A stretch of 64,000 nt of DNA from Rehmannia glutinosa (lineage: Eukaryota; Streptophyta; Magnoliopsida; Lamiales; Orobanchaceae): positions 75,865,262 through 75,929,261 of the forward strand of contig CM071936.1 of NCBI GenBank assembly GCA_016081115.2, read 5' to 3'. How positions within the stretch are numbered: the stretch's first letter is position 1; each line of letters starts with the position of its first letter. Of the stretch, positions 22,406 through 33,497 are shown one piece after another. The notes below the pieces were generated by a model. The model was not told the DNA's origin. It worked only from the letters and a program-made list of their open reading frames with translations, and did no database searches. Position numbers and translations under genes: made by a program.

Positions 22406-25400
22406 TCAACTCAGCTCAATTAACCCTAACTCATGCTTGAGTTCTTCATATCTTGACTCACATAATGGTTTTGTGAATATGTCAGCCACTGCTTATCAGT
22501 TGAAATATATTCCAAGGTGATGTCCTTCTTTTCAACATGATCTCTTATGAAGTGATATCTAACATTGATATGCTTTGTTCTTGAGTGAAACACAGGGATT
22601 TTGAGTGATTGCAATTGCACTTGTGTTATCACACATGATTGGAATATCCTTTTCTTCAACTTCATAGTCTCTCATTTCTTTGTCTCATCCATAAGACTTG
22701 GGCACAACATTTGCCCGCAGCCTATGTATTCTCGCCACCATTGTAGAGGTGGCTATTGAATTTTGCTTTTTGCTAAACCAGAAATTAGCCTATTTCCAAG
22801 CATTTGACATGTGCCTTAGGTGCTCTTCTGTCAACTCTACATCCAAATAGTCGAGTCTGAATAACCAATTAGCTTGAATCCACCTTCCTTTGGATACCAT
22901 AAGCCAACTTCTTGGCTTCCTTTCAAATATCTCAAGATCCTCTTGGCTTTTGCATCATGTGGCTTTCTTTTGGAGCAGATTGAAATCTTGCACATACACC
23001 TACAACAAAGGTGATGTCCGCTCCATTCTTTGTGAGATAGAGCAATGATCCAATAAGTGCTCTATATCTTGTTTGATCTACTGAGCTTGCCATCCGCATC
23101 CATATCCATTTTGACTAATGTATTCATTGGTATTTTCACGAAGACTTCTCTTCCATACCAAATTTCTTCATTAAATCTCTGGTGTATTTTGTCGACTTAT
23201 GAAGGTTCCATCCTTACTGTTTCACTTGGAGTCCAAGGAAGAATGTCAGTTCTCCCATCATGCTCATTTTGAATTTGCTTTGCATAAGATTTGAAAATTT
23301 ATCACACAACTCTTTGTTTGTGGATCCAAAAATGATATCATCCACATATATTTGAACAAGCGGTATACTCTTCCTATCTTGAATTAAAGAGTGTTCTCAC
23401 CACTTTGCCTTTTGTGAATCCGTTCCCAGTCAAGAATTGTGACAATGTATCATATCATGCTCTAGGTGCCTGTTTCAACCCATATAGAGTTTTCTTGAGT
23501 TTGTATACTTTATCTCCAAGAATCTTCTGCTCAAATCCTGGAGGTTGTTCAACATACACTTCTTCTTCCAATAAACCATTGAGAAATGCACTTTTTACAT
23601 CCATTTGGTATACAATAAAGTTCTTGTGAGCCTGCATAGGCAAAAAACATCCTTATGGCTCCAATCCTGGCCACGGAGCAAATGTTTCATCAAAATCTAT
23701 CCCTTCTTCTTGGCAATATCCTTTGGCTACCAATCTTGCTTTGTTTCTTACCACATAACCTTCCTCATTCATCTTGTTTCTGAATACCCATTTAGCGCCA
23801 ATAACATTTTGATGGGTGGGTCTTTGAACCAATTCCCATACTTTATTTCTTTCAAACTCGATTCACTCTTCTTGCATAGCTTGAATCCAATGTGTGTCAT
23901 CCAATGCTTGTGACACATCTTTAGGCTCTATTTGTGAGATGAAGCATGTGAACATTGCTTTTGTTGAGTTCGGATCTTGTTTTGACACCTTCTCTTACAT
24001 CTCCAATGACTAGTTACGTGGATGGTCTCTCGGCATCTTACATCGGTTGGAGTAAGTTAGGCGGATTGATCGTCTTGCGGATGTGTTGCTTTGATCAGCT
24101 CTCTCATCATCACTTAGCCGCAGATTTTTCCAACTGTTTTTGAGACTCGGCTATCTCATCTTCATCCGGGTTTATAATTCCGGCTTGAACATAGGGACTC
24201 TTCTCGCATGGTTGGTTGATTCACTTATCACCGACTCTTCAATGTCTTCTCCATTTACATTTGGCTCATCAAACACCACATGAATGGATTTCTCTGTAAC
24301 CATAGTCCTCTTGTTGAGTACTTTGTAGGCTTTGCTTTCAGCTGAGTATCCCAAGAAGATACCTTCATCAGCTTTAGCATCAAAAGCCTTTAAATTATCT
24401 TTGCCATTGTTATGGATGAAGCATTTGCATCCAAATATTCTAAAATATGCAACATTTGGCTTTCTCCCTGTCCAAATCTCATAGGGAGTCTTTGTCAGCT
24501 GTCTGTTTATCATGCATCTATTTTGAGAATAGTATGTTGTGTTTATTGCTTCAGCCCAAAATCTTTTAGGGAGCCCTGCTTCAGCTAACATGGTCCTTGC
24601 TGCTTCTTTAAGAGTTTTGTTCCTTCTTTCTGCAACTCCATTTTGTTGGGGAGTCCTTGCTGCAGATAATTCATGACCAATACCATTTTCAATACAGTAC
24701 TGAGTGATTATACTATTGACAAACTCAGTTCCTCTGTCAGATCTTATTTTGATAATGGTTTGACTCTTCTCATTTTGGATTCTTTTCATCAGTTGTGGTA
24801 GTTTCTGCAGAGTTTCTTTCTTCTTACACATGAATATTGTCCATGTATATCTTGAGTAGTCATCTACTACCACCAAGGTGTATTTCTTCCCACTTATGCT
24901 AGCTGGTTCAACTGGACCAAATAGATCCATATGTAGCAGGTGCAATATTCTTGTTGAAGATGGACATATTTTTCTTTGAATGATGATTTGATTTGCTTTC
25001 CCATCTGGCATGCATCACATACACTTTCCTTCTTATATACTGAGTCTAGAAGTCCTTCTACAAGACTGCTTCTGGCAAGCTTGTTAATTGTTTTGAAATT
25101 TAGGTGACTCAGCTTTTTGTGCCACAACCAACTTGATTCAACTTGATTCAGTTTGTGCTCTTTGCTAGTAGACAAGTGCTTGGTGTTGCGATTGACCAAT
25201 CTACCACATACATGTTCTTTTGTCGCATCCTTGCAACACAACCTCATTGGATTCATGTCCTTGATTTGGCATATACCCATGTTGAATTCAACATTATAGC
25301 CTTTGTCACGAGTTGGCTAATACTTAGCAGATTGAATTTGAGTCCTTCAACATATGCAACATCTATGATTTCTAATCCATTTTTCTTGATGGATCCAATG

Positions 25401-25564
25401 CCTCTTATTTCTCCTGTAGCTTCATTTCCTCCAAATATGAATTTTGCACCTCTGACTTCCTTGAATTTTGATAGATTTTTCTTGTTACTGTCATGTGCCT
25501 GGAATGTACCACTATCCATGTACCAGGTTCCTTGGCACTCACCGCTCCTTGAACTCGCAATCAA
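22406..25564 (-). pseudogene. Pol of A2, broken
   Basis: Minus strand, in order: protease region TWYMDSG (about 25540); pre-integrase zinc motif (HKKLSHLNFKTIN...CDACQ, about 25150-25000); integrase core (HMDLFGP, IRSDRGTEF, NGVAERRNK) in an open stretch of 279 codons at 25011-24172; RVT_2 from about 23900 with DVKSAFLNG and an intact YVDD at 23348-23337; RNase H with HSRTKHINVRYHF, ending at 22406. RT and RNase H are split by many one-base shifts. Typical copia replication enzyme set: protease, integrase, reverse transcriptase, RNase H. Confidence 0.88.
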
Positions 25565-27892
25565 GGAAGTTAGGTTTTAGGTACCCATACTTGCCTGGGG
25601 TCCCGAGGGGTTAGTATTGTAAGATGATCCAACCAACCTATAGCCAAATGATTTGACTCTAAGGGGTTGCCATCTATCGATGCCATAATCATATATAATT
25701 TTGGCAAATTGCTTGGGGGTTCTAGGTTCATACAATTCTTTTTGTCTGTATGCTGTGTATGTGTTTTACCAATTGCCTTCTTTGGGTAGTTGTGATATCT
25801 CTCGAGTGTAGTGCCTAGTGCATATGTGTCTTTGATGAAAGCTCTTATACCTTTGAAATGGCCTTTGCTGAGTTCTAGGCCTTGCCACTTAGACTTATAT
25901 TCCATAGGTCTTTGTTGAAAGTTCGCATTATCCCAATCATCTTGGCTTGGGTACTTTCTACCATTCCCATCATATGTGTTTCTTTTATAGAACTTAAGGG
26001 GTTTTTGGTAGCTCTGTTTCTTCTTTCTGAGTATTTCTGTTTGGAGTTTCTTTGAGGAACTCGGGATTTCTTCTCACGGTCCTCTCAAAGACACTCAACT
26101 GGTTGTTTTCATTTTCCTTTATAACCAAGGCCAGTTTGCTTGTGATTGTGCTTTGGAATAAATGTGTGTGCACCATTTGGAGTTTTGGATTTTTGAGATA
26201 CTTCATTACTTGAAGATCCTTTTTCCAAAATCACTTTTGGAGCTTGACATAGCACGGAGGAATTAAATCCTAAGCTTTGTTGTCTCCACATTCTCTTTGA
26301 CTCGTAATAAGATCATCCAATGATTTAGATGCCTTAGTGAATGAGGCAATCACATTTTTAGGTCATTTTCCCTCTTTTCTATAAGCGACTATCTCTGCTT
26401 TATTAGCTTAGCATTTTCAGCCTTTATACTTTTATTCTCATCAACTATTTGACTTAGAGTACTCGGCTCCTTAGTCACCGTGAGTTTTGGCTCTTGAGTA
26501 GGTTGTTTTCCTCATTTAGTAGTGTGTGGAGGATTTAATGTGTTCAAAGTCTTTCATCATTTTGCCTAATGAATCATAAAGATCGAGTGGGTGATGAAGT
26601 GTGTGTGTCACGATCACTATCACTAGAATCGAGTGTGATGAATTAGAGTGTACCTCATCTTCTTGGTCGGGTTGGTCTTTTCCTTGGCCATCAAACAGAT
26701 CAAGGCTTCTTCTTCGAGTCACTTGAGTAGTCGACTTCACTACTCTCTCAATCGATTGTGTCTCTTGACTTGGCTATCTCGGCAGATCTCTGCACCAACA
26801 TTGCCTTTTTCTTTTCTTGTCTTCTTTCTCTCAAGACCTTTCTTTCTTCTTCATTCCTGTATTTGTTGACTACGAGGATATGGGCAATCAATGGCATAGT
26901 GACCTGGTTGCACTGCGGTTCAAAGATAGATTTTCAACCTTTTGATCGACTCTTTCCATTCTTGGATTGTCGGCCCTTTGATATTAAACTTTTTGATGCT
27001 CTGCTCTCTTGGTTGGCCTATCTTCCCTTGACTTGGAGGGAGCCGAGTGTCTTCTCGGAGGATTTGCCCTTGCCTCTCTTGTAGTTCTTTTTGAAGAACT
27101 TGTTAAACCTTTTAACCATCGTGGGCTATTTTCTCTTGGTCAATGACTTCTTTGACCTCGGCTCTCTTGCCATCCTTAACAATTAGAGCAGCTGTTTTGG
27201 GCACAACTGTCTCCTCCTGGTCTTTTCTTCTCAGCTCAAATTCGTAGGCTTTGAGATCTGAGAATAGCTCATGGTTAGATGTCTTGGATAGGTCCATGGA
27301 ATGTCTTAGTGCCATGACCTTCATTTCCCATTCAGCTGGGAGACTTCTTAGAATCTTCATACACATTTCCTTCTATGTATATTCTTTTCCAAGTGCAGAT
27401 AGTTCGTTGGTAATTTCCGTGAACCGAGCATCCAGTTGATCCAAGGTCTTTCCTGCGATCATATTGAAATTCTCAAATTTCTGTACAGCAACCGATAGTT
27501 TATTTTCCTTGATTTGCTCTGAGCCTTCACAAATCAATGTTAGCTTGTCCCGATTTCTTTTGTCGTTCGCATGATTTGACTTTATTGAACATGGCTTTGT
27601 CCAAGGTTTTGTAAAGAATGTCATTGGCCACATTGTCCAAGTTATATCTTTTTCTATCATCATTTGTCCATTCACTCTTGGTTTTTCAACCATGACTGTT
27701 TGGGAGCACATCCTCTTCACCTTCACCGCACTCTCCTTACACTGTGTTCACTTTTAAAATTTGCGTGGCCCATCCTCTATCACTATCCACACCTCATCGT
27801 GTAATCTTTGATAGATGAGCACATATACGAATTTTCCAATCATCAAATTCTTCAATTGTGAACATAGGGATGCGTGTCAAATTTGCTTCCAT
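25565..27892 (-). pseudogene. Gag of A2, broken
   Basis: Starts at ATG 27892 (MEANLTRIPMFTIEEFDDWK), the same start as A3. The capsid (UBN2-type) region is readable at about 27726-27112, including MCMKILRSLPAEWEMKVMAL and a Lys-rich stretch. A CCHC knuckle (PGHYAIDC) is recognisable near 26930-26880. A Ser/Asp-rich stretch and a coiled-coil part follow (about 26740-26300). The protein then runs through a Tyr/Gln/Lys-rich section (about 26000-25600) into protease. Frameshifts are numerous. Confidence 0.8.
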
Positions 27893-28008
27893 GATAATAA
27901 CTTTTCTTTGGTAAAAAGAGTTTTGAAAGATCAAGTACTAAAACAAACTTTGAAAACTTTGGAGATCTAGTTCAATAACCAAAGGTCGGAAGGCTCAATG
28001 CACCAACC

Positions 28009-28019
28009 GCTCGATACCA
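28009..28019 (-). other. Primer-binding site of A2
   Basis: Minus strand TGGTATCGAGC, two bases inside the 5' LTR. The expected form is TGGTATCAGAGC; the loss of CAG here fits the CAG-site discrepancies seen elsewhere. Confidence 0.8.
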
Positions 28020-28021
28020 CT

Positions 28022-29584
28022 TGTAGGTCCCAAGGGGTGTGAGTGTAAGGTTTAGAAGGGGGTTGAATAAACCTTACCAACTTTTCAAATTAGTCCTTTT
28101 AAATATTCGAGTTAATACTTCACACCGTGTCCTTGATGGACAAGCTAAGTTAGTTAATCAACGAGTTAGTCACTCAACGACTCGATTGAGTTGTTGATAG
28201 AATAACTCAACTGTTTTGACTAAAGACTTAACTCGATTGTGATTTGTTTTCATTGGAAGACTTAACACCCTTGAATTTGGTTAAGTTTATTTTAATACTT
28301 GGTTTTAGCACTCGATTGATTATCAATTGGATAGCAAATTTATCAAAGATATAAAAATAAGATGCGAAATTTAAGTGTTGAAATGTAAATGACACAATAA
28401 GTTTTTATAGAGGTTCGAAGATGGGGTAATTCTTCTACTCCTCTCTTCTCCAACTCTGGAGGAATCCACTAAGTATTGATAAATATAACAGAGTGGTTAA
28501 CAGTCCAAATACAAGTCTTGATCACACACAAATGACTTGATCCTTTGGGACTCGATCTGGAGATGCCTTGGTCACACAAATGGCTTCTCGTGCGACTCGG
28601 CTTCTTCACAGGCAAGCGCCTTGCCTTGCTACTACAACCCACTTGCTCAAGCTTCTTGGATTTGATCACGAAGCCCTCCAAAAACTTGAGACTGGTTCGA
28701 CCTTGAACCTTCCTACAATCCTCCATGGAATGTAGACCCCTTGATTCTTCAAAAATTTCCTCTTCAACTGATTGAAGTTATCTTTCCTTCACAGGTGAGT
28801 GTTGGATTGATTTCCTTCGTAATGTAGGCTTGAGGATTGATCTTGAATGATTTGAGAATATTTTTGGTCACAGTTCAAATGTTTGCTTGAATGTTTGTGG
28901 TTCAGGTCGGTAACCTCTTCTCAAATACACTCCTCAGCCTTTTATAGTGATCTTTCAAAAATCTGCCCGTTGAAGAGATAGGCTTATTTTTTAAAGTCAC
29001 TTGTGGTCGTTGGCTTGTCTTGTTGCAGTCCTTGAAATTGCCACTTCCTCGTATGAATGATTCTTGACTTTTCGAGTTCGACCCGGTGCGTGCTTTCCCA
29101 TTGGTTTATTCTTCTTGCATGCTTCGGGTGAGCACTTCAAGAAAGGTAGTATGGAAGTATTACTTGTTTAAGTAATTCTCTTGATTTACGTACAACGGAT
29201 CTCTTTCGATTATCTCGACTTGACGCATTTTCTTGACTTCCCCCGAGGTGACTTGAGTCGACTTCCAATCATTGGATGACTCTTCTCACACTTCAACTTG
29301 AGACTTGGCTTATCTTGAGTTGACTTGACCGATACATTACTCACCGCATCTCAACCGCACCTTGATCGAGTTCTGTCTTCTCTTCTTTGCCACACTCATC
29401 TGTCTCATAGCGGAGTCTTCCTTTTTGTCTCAAGTTGACTTCTTGCATGTTCAGGAATAGCTAACTTGACTCAGCTCGACCAGCCCTGTCTATTACAATG
29501 CAATTTACAACAAAAATGGGGTGCCAACTTCTATTATAAGTTTTACATGGCATTCATCAAAATCTACAAAATAATTTCCCAACA
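28022..29584 (-). repeat. 5' LTR of A2
   Basis: A 1563-bp LTR matching 15025-16584. TATA box TATAAAAG is on the minus strand at 28946-28939. Compared with the 3' LTR, many differences fall at CAG/CTG words, for example CTCGATTG at 28311 against CTCAGTTG near 15317. Confidence 0.9.
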
Positions 29585-30990
29585 AGCTACGCCTGGAAAT
29601 ACAAGAAGTCAACTGAAGACTGAAGTGAAGACTCCACTGTGGAACAGCTGAGTATGGCCAAGATAGAAAATTAAGAACTCGATCAAGATGTATCACCAAG
29701 AACAAAATTTGTGAAGAGTCGATCAAACAACTCAAGAAGCCAAGTCTCAAGTTGAAAGTGACAGATGAGTCATCCAAGGATTGGAAGTTGACTCAAGTCA
29801 CCTGGGGTATAAAAGACTGCAGTCAAGTCAAGACAACTGAATGAGATCCGTTAATGTAAGTCAAGAATGTTACCCAGAATGGTAATAAGTTAAAGTTGTC
29901 AGAGATAAAGTGCTAGTTCCAGTTGTGTGCAAAAGGAACAAACCAATGAGAAGCACTGCAGCAAGTGTCAGAAATGTTGCAACACAACAAGACATTAAAT
30001 CCGAGGAAATGTCAACAACAAGAACTGCAACAAGACAAGCCAACGAACACAAGTGACTTTTGAAATCAGCCTATCTCTTCAACGGGCAGATTTTTGAAAG
30101 TTCACTATAAAAGGCTGAGGAAATTCATTGAGAAAAGATTACCTGAACCACGAACAAACAAGCAATATTCAAGTTGTAAACCTGCAAATATTCTCAATTA
30201 TATTCAAGCAAATCCTCAAGCCTGAAACTCGAAGGAAATCAATCCAACACAAGCTGTGAAGGAAAGACAACTTCAAATCTGTTGAAGAGGAAACTTTTGA
30301 AGAATCAAAAGGGGTCTACTTTCAGAGGAGTATTGTAGGAAGGTTCAAGGTCGAACCAGTATCAAGTTATTGGAGGGCTTCGTGATCAAATTTAAGAGCT
30401 TGAGAAAGTGAGTCAAGAAGTAGCAAGGCAAACCGCCTGAAGAAGTTGAGTCGGAAGAGAAGCCAACTGTGTGACCAAGGCTGTCTCTAGACTGTTGACC
30501 ACTTTGTAAACAGATCTTTTACATAGTGGATTCCTACAGGAGTTGGAGAAGAGAGGATTAGAAGAATTACCCCATCTTCGAATCTCTATAAAAATTAACT
30601 GTGTCATTTATTTTTCAGCACATTTACATTTCTGCATAGTTACATTATATCTGCTGATAAACTTATATTTTCTATCCAACTGATTAATAACCAAGTGCTA
30701 AAATCAAGTGTTAAAACAAGTTTAAAACAATTCAAAGGGTGTTAAGTCTTCCGCTGATAAAACCAACACAACCAAGTTAAGGTTCAGGTTAAACAGCTGA
30801 GTTATTCTATCAACAGCTCTATCGAGTCTGTTGAGTGGCTAACTCTGCTGAATAACCAACTTAGCTGTCCCTCAAGGACGCAGCTGTTTGAGTTAACTCT
30901 GTAATACTTTAAAAAGGACTAAAATCGAAAAGTTGGTAAGGTTTATTCAACCCCCCTTCTAAACCTTACCCACACCCTTTGGGACCCACA
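29585..30990 (+). repeat. 5' LTR of A3, second segment
   Basis: Begins with the right target copy AGCTA (29585-29589) and continues the LTR begun at 14896, ending GGGACCCACA at 30990. Summed length is 1530 bp against 1536 bp for the 3' LTR. TATA box TATAAAAG lies at 30106-30113. Confidence 0.9.
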
Positions 30991-30992
30991 AG

Positions 30993-31004
30993 TGGTATCA
31001 GAGT
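30993..31004 (+). other. Primer-binding site of A3
   Basis: TGGTATCAGAGT, two bases after the 5' LTR; initiator-Met tRNA type with one terminal mismatch. Confidence 0.85.
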
Positions 31005-31114
31005 GGTTGGTTCATTGAGCCTTCCGCACTGGTTACTGAACTAGATCTTTATCTTTTCAAAAGGTTTCAAACACTTGCATTTTCAAAAATCTTTTATTTT
31101 TTAAAGTTATTATC

Positions 31115-33497
31115 ATGGAAGCAAATTTGTCACGCATTCCTATGTTCATTGTTGAAGAATTTGATGATTGGAAAATTCGTATGCAGGCTCATCTATCTGC
31201 TCTATATGATGAAATGTGGCTTGTGATAGAGGATGGGCCACTGCAAATATTGAAAGTGAACACGACTGTAAGAAGAGCAGCTGCAGCTGAAGGAGAGGAA
31301 GTTGCTACTGAAGAAAGACTAGCCATGGTTGAAAAACCAAGGACTGAGTGGACAAATGATGACAGGAAAAGATACAACTTGGACAATGTGGCCAAGGACA
31401 TACTCTACAATACTTTGGGCAAAGCAATGTTCAATAAAGTCAAATCCTGCAAAACAACAAAAGAAATCTGGAATAAACTAACTTTAATTTGCGAAGGATC
31501 AGAGCAAATTAAAGAAAATAAATTATCTGTTGCTGTTCAAAAATTTGAAAATTTTAAAATGTTTGCAAGAGAATCTATGGATCAGTTGGATGCAAGATTC
31601 ACTGAAATAACAAATGAGCTTTCATCTCTTGGGAAGGAATACACACAGAAGGAGATGTGTATGAAGATATTAAGCGAGCCTTCCAGCTGAATGGGAAATG
31701 AAGACTATGGCTCTGAGACATTCAATGGACCTCTCAAAAACATCCAACCATGAGCTATTCTCAGACCTCAAAGCCTATGAGTTTGAGCTGAGAAGAAAAG
31801 ATCAAGAGGAGACAGTTGTACCCAAGACAGCTGCACTGATAGTCAAGGATGGAAAGAGAGCTGAACCAAAGAAAGCCATAGACCAGGAGGAGATTGCCCT
31901 AATGGTTAAAAGATTCAACAAGTTCTTCAATAAGAACTATAAAAGAAACAAGGGTGAAACCTCCAGGAGACATTCAGCTCCCTGCAATTCAAGGGAAAAT
32001 AGGCCACCCAAGAGAGCTGAGCATCAAAGGGTTGAATATCAGAGAGCTGATAACCCAAGAACAGAGAGAGCTGACCAAAGAGCTGAGAACATGTGTTTGA
32101 ATTGCAGACAACCAGGACATTTTGCAGTTGACTGTTCTTATCCACCAGCCAATAAATACAGGAATGAAGAAGAAAGAAAGGTCTTCAGAGAAAGAAGACA
32201 TGAAAAGAAGAAAGCCATGTTGGCTGTTGAGACTGCTGAGACATCTAAATCTAAAGAAGCAGCAGACGCAGAGAGTAGTGAAGCTGACTACTCAAGTGAT
32301 TCTGAAGAATAAGCCTTGATCTGTCTTATGGCTAAAGAACAAGATCAACCAGACCAAGAAAATGAGGTACACACTAACTCATCTCATTCAGATTCAAGTG
32401 ATAGTGATTGTGATACACACACTTCATCACCCCACTGATCTTTATGATTCATTAGGCAAAATGATGAAAGATTTTGAGCACATTAAATCCTCACACACAC
32501 TTCTAAATGAGGAAAACAGCCAGCTTAAAAGCCAAAACTCACAGCTGACTAAGGAGCTGAGTACTCTAAGTCACATAGCTGTTGAGAACACAGGCTGAAG
32601 GCTGAGAATGCCAAAATGAGAGCAGAGATAGATGCTATAGAAAAGAGGGAAAAAGATCTAAAAAATGTGATTGCCTCATATACAAAGGCATCCAAATCAT
32701 TGGATGATCTTATCATGAGTCAAAAAGAATGTGGAGATAAGACAGGCATAGGATTCAATTCCTTTGTGCACAGTCAAACTCCTAGAGAGATTTTGGAAAA
32801 AGGATCTTCAAGCAATGAAGCATCCTAAAAACCCAAAACACCAAATGTTGCACCCAAATTCATCCCAAAGCACAATCACAAACAAACTGGCCTTGGATAT
32901 AAAGGGAAAGGAAAACAGCCAGTTGAGTATGCTGAGAGGACAGCTGAGAAGAAATCCAGCCGAGTTCATCACCAAACTCCAAATAGAAAGTACTATATGA
33001 AGAATAAACAGAGCTACCAAAAACCCCAGAAGTTTCATCAGAGGAACACATATGATGGGAATGGTAGAAACTACCCAAGCCAAGCTGATTGGTACAATGT
33101 AAAATATCAGCAAAGACCAATGGAATACAAGCCAAAATGGCAAAGACCTAAACCTCAGCAAAGGTCATTCCAAAGGGAAAAGAGCTATTATCAGCACACA
33201 TATGCACCCAGGCACTACACTCAGAAATATCACAAATATCCCAGAAAGCAATTGCTAAAACACACACACAGGCATACAGACAAAAGAGACAACTGTATGA
33301 ATCTAAAACCCCCAAGCAATTTGCAAATGTGCACTATGATTATGGCATCTTATGGCACCGGTAGATGGCAACCTCTTAGAGTCAAGTCCTTTGGCTATAG
33401 GTTGGTTGGATCATCTTATAGCACTAACCCCTCGGACCCGCACAAGTATGGGTACCTAAAAACTAATTTCCTTGATTGCGGTTCAAGGAACAACTGA
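31115..33497 (+). pseudogene. Gag of A3, frameshifted
   Basis: ATG 31115 opens 191 codons of capsid (UBN2-type) sequence, with FDDWKIRMQAHLSALYDEMW and the conserved NKLTLICEGSEQIKENKL. A shift near 31675 breaks the frame; compared with A2, the bases around the AAGCGAGCC word are altered. The second stretch (31698-32312) completes the capsid and holds the zinc knuckle CLNCRQPGHFAVDC (about 32095-32136) followed by a Lys/Glu-rich tail. A coiled-coil segment (about 32430-32830) and a Tyr/Gln/Lys-rich, low-complexity segment (32997-33497) lead to the protease. RNA packaging role as for other copia Gag proteins. Confidence 0.85.

Larger units (their letters stand above)
15025..29584 (-). mobile_element. 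Complete Ty1/copia element A2 (family A, with aORF), inside the A3 5' LTR
   Basis: A 14,560-bp minus-strand element: 5' LTR 28022-29584, primer site, gag, pol, aORF, polypurine tract, 3' LTR 15025-16584. The target duplication is AGTTA (15020-15024) and AGCTA (29585-29589), one transition apart. The uninterrupted A3 3' LTR has AGCTA there, confirming insertion into a sister LTR. Many small indels and stops occur throughout; part of this may be base-calling error. It also carries a MITE at 17287-17582. Confidence 0.92.
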
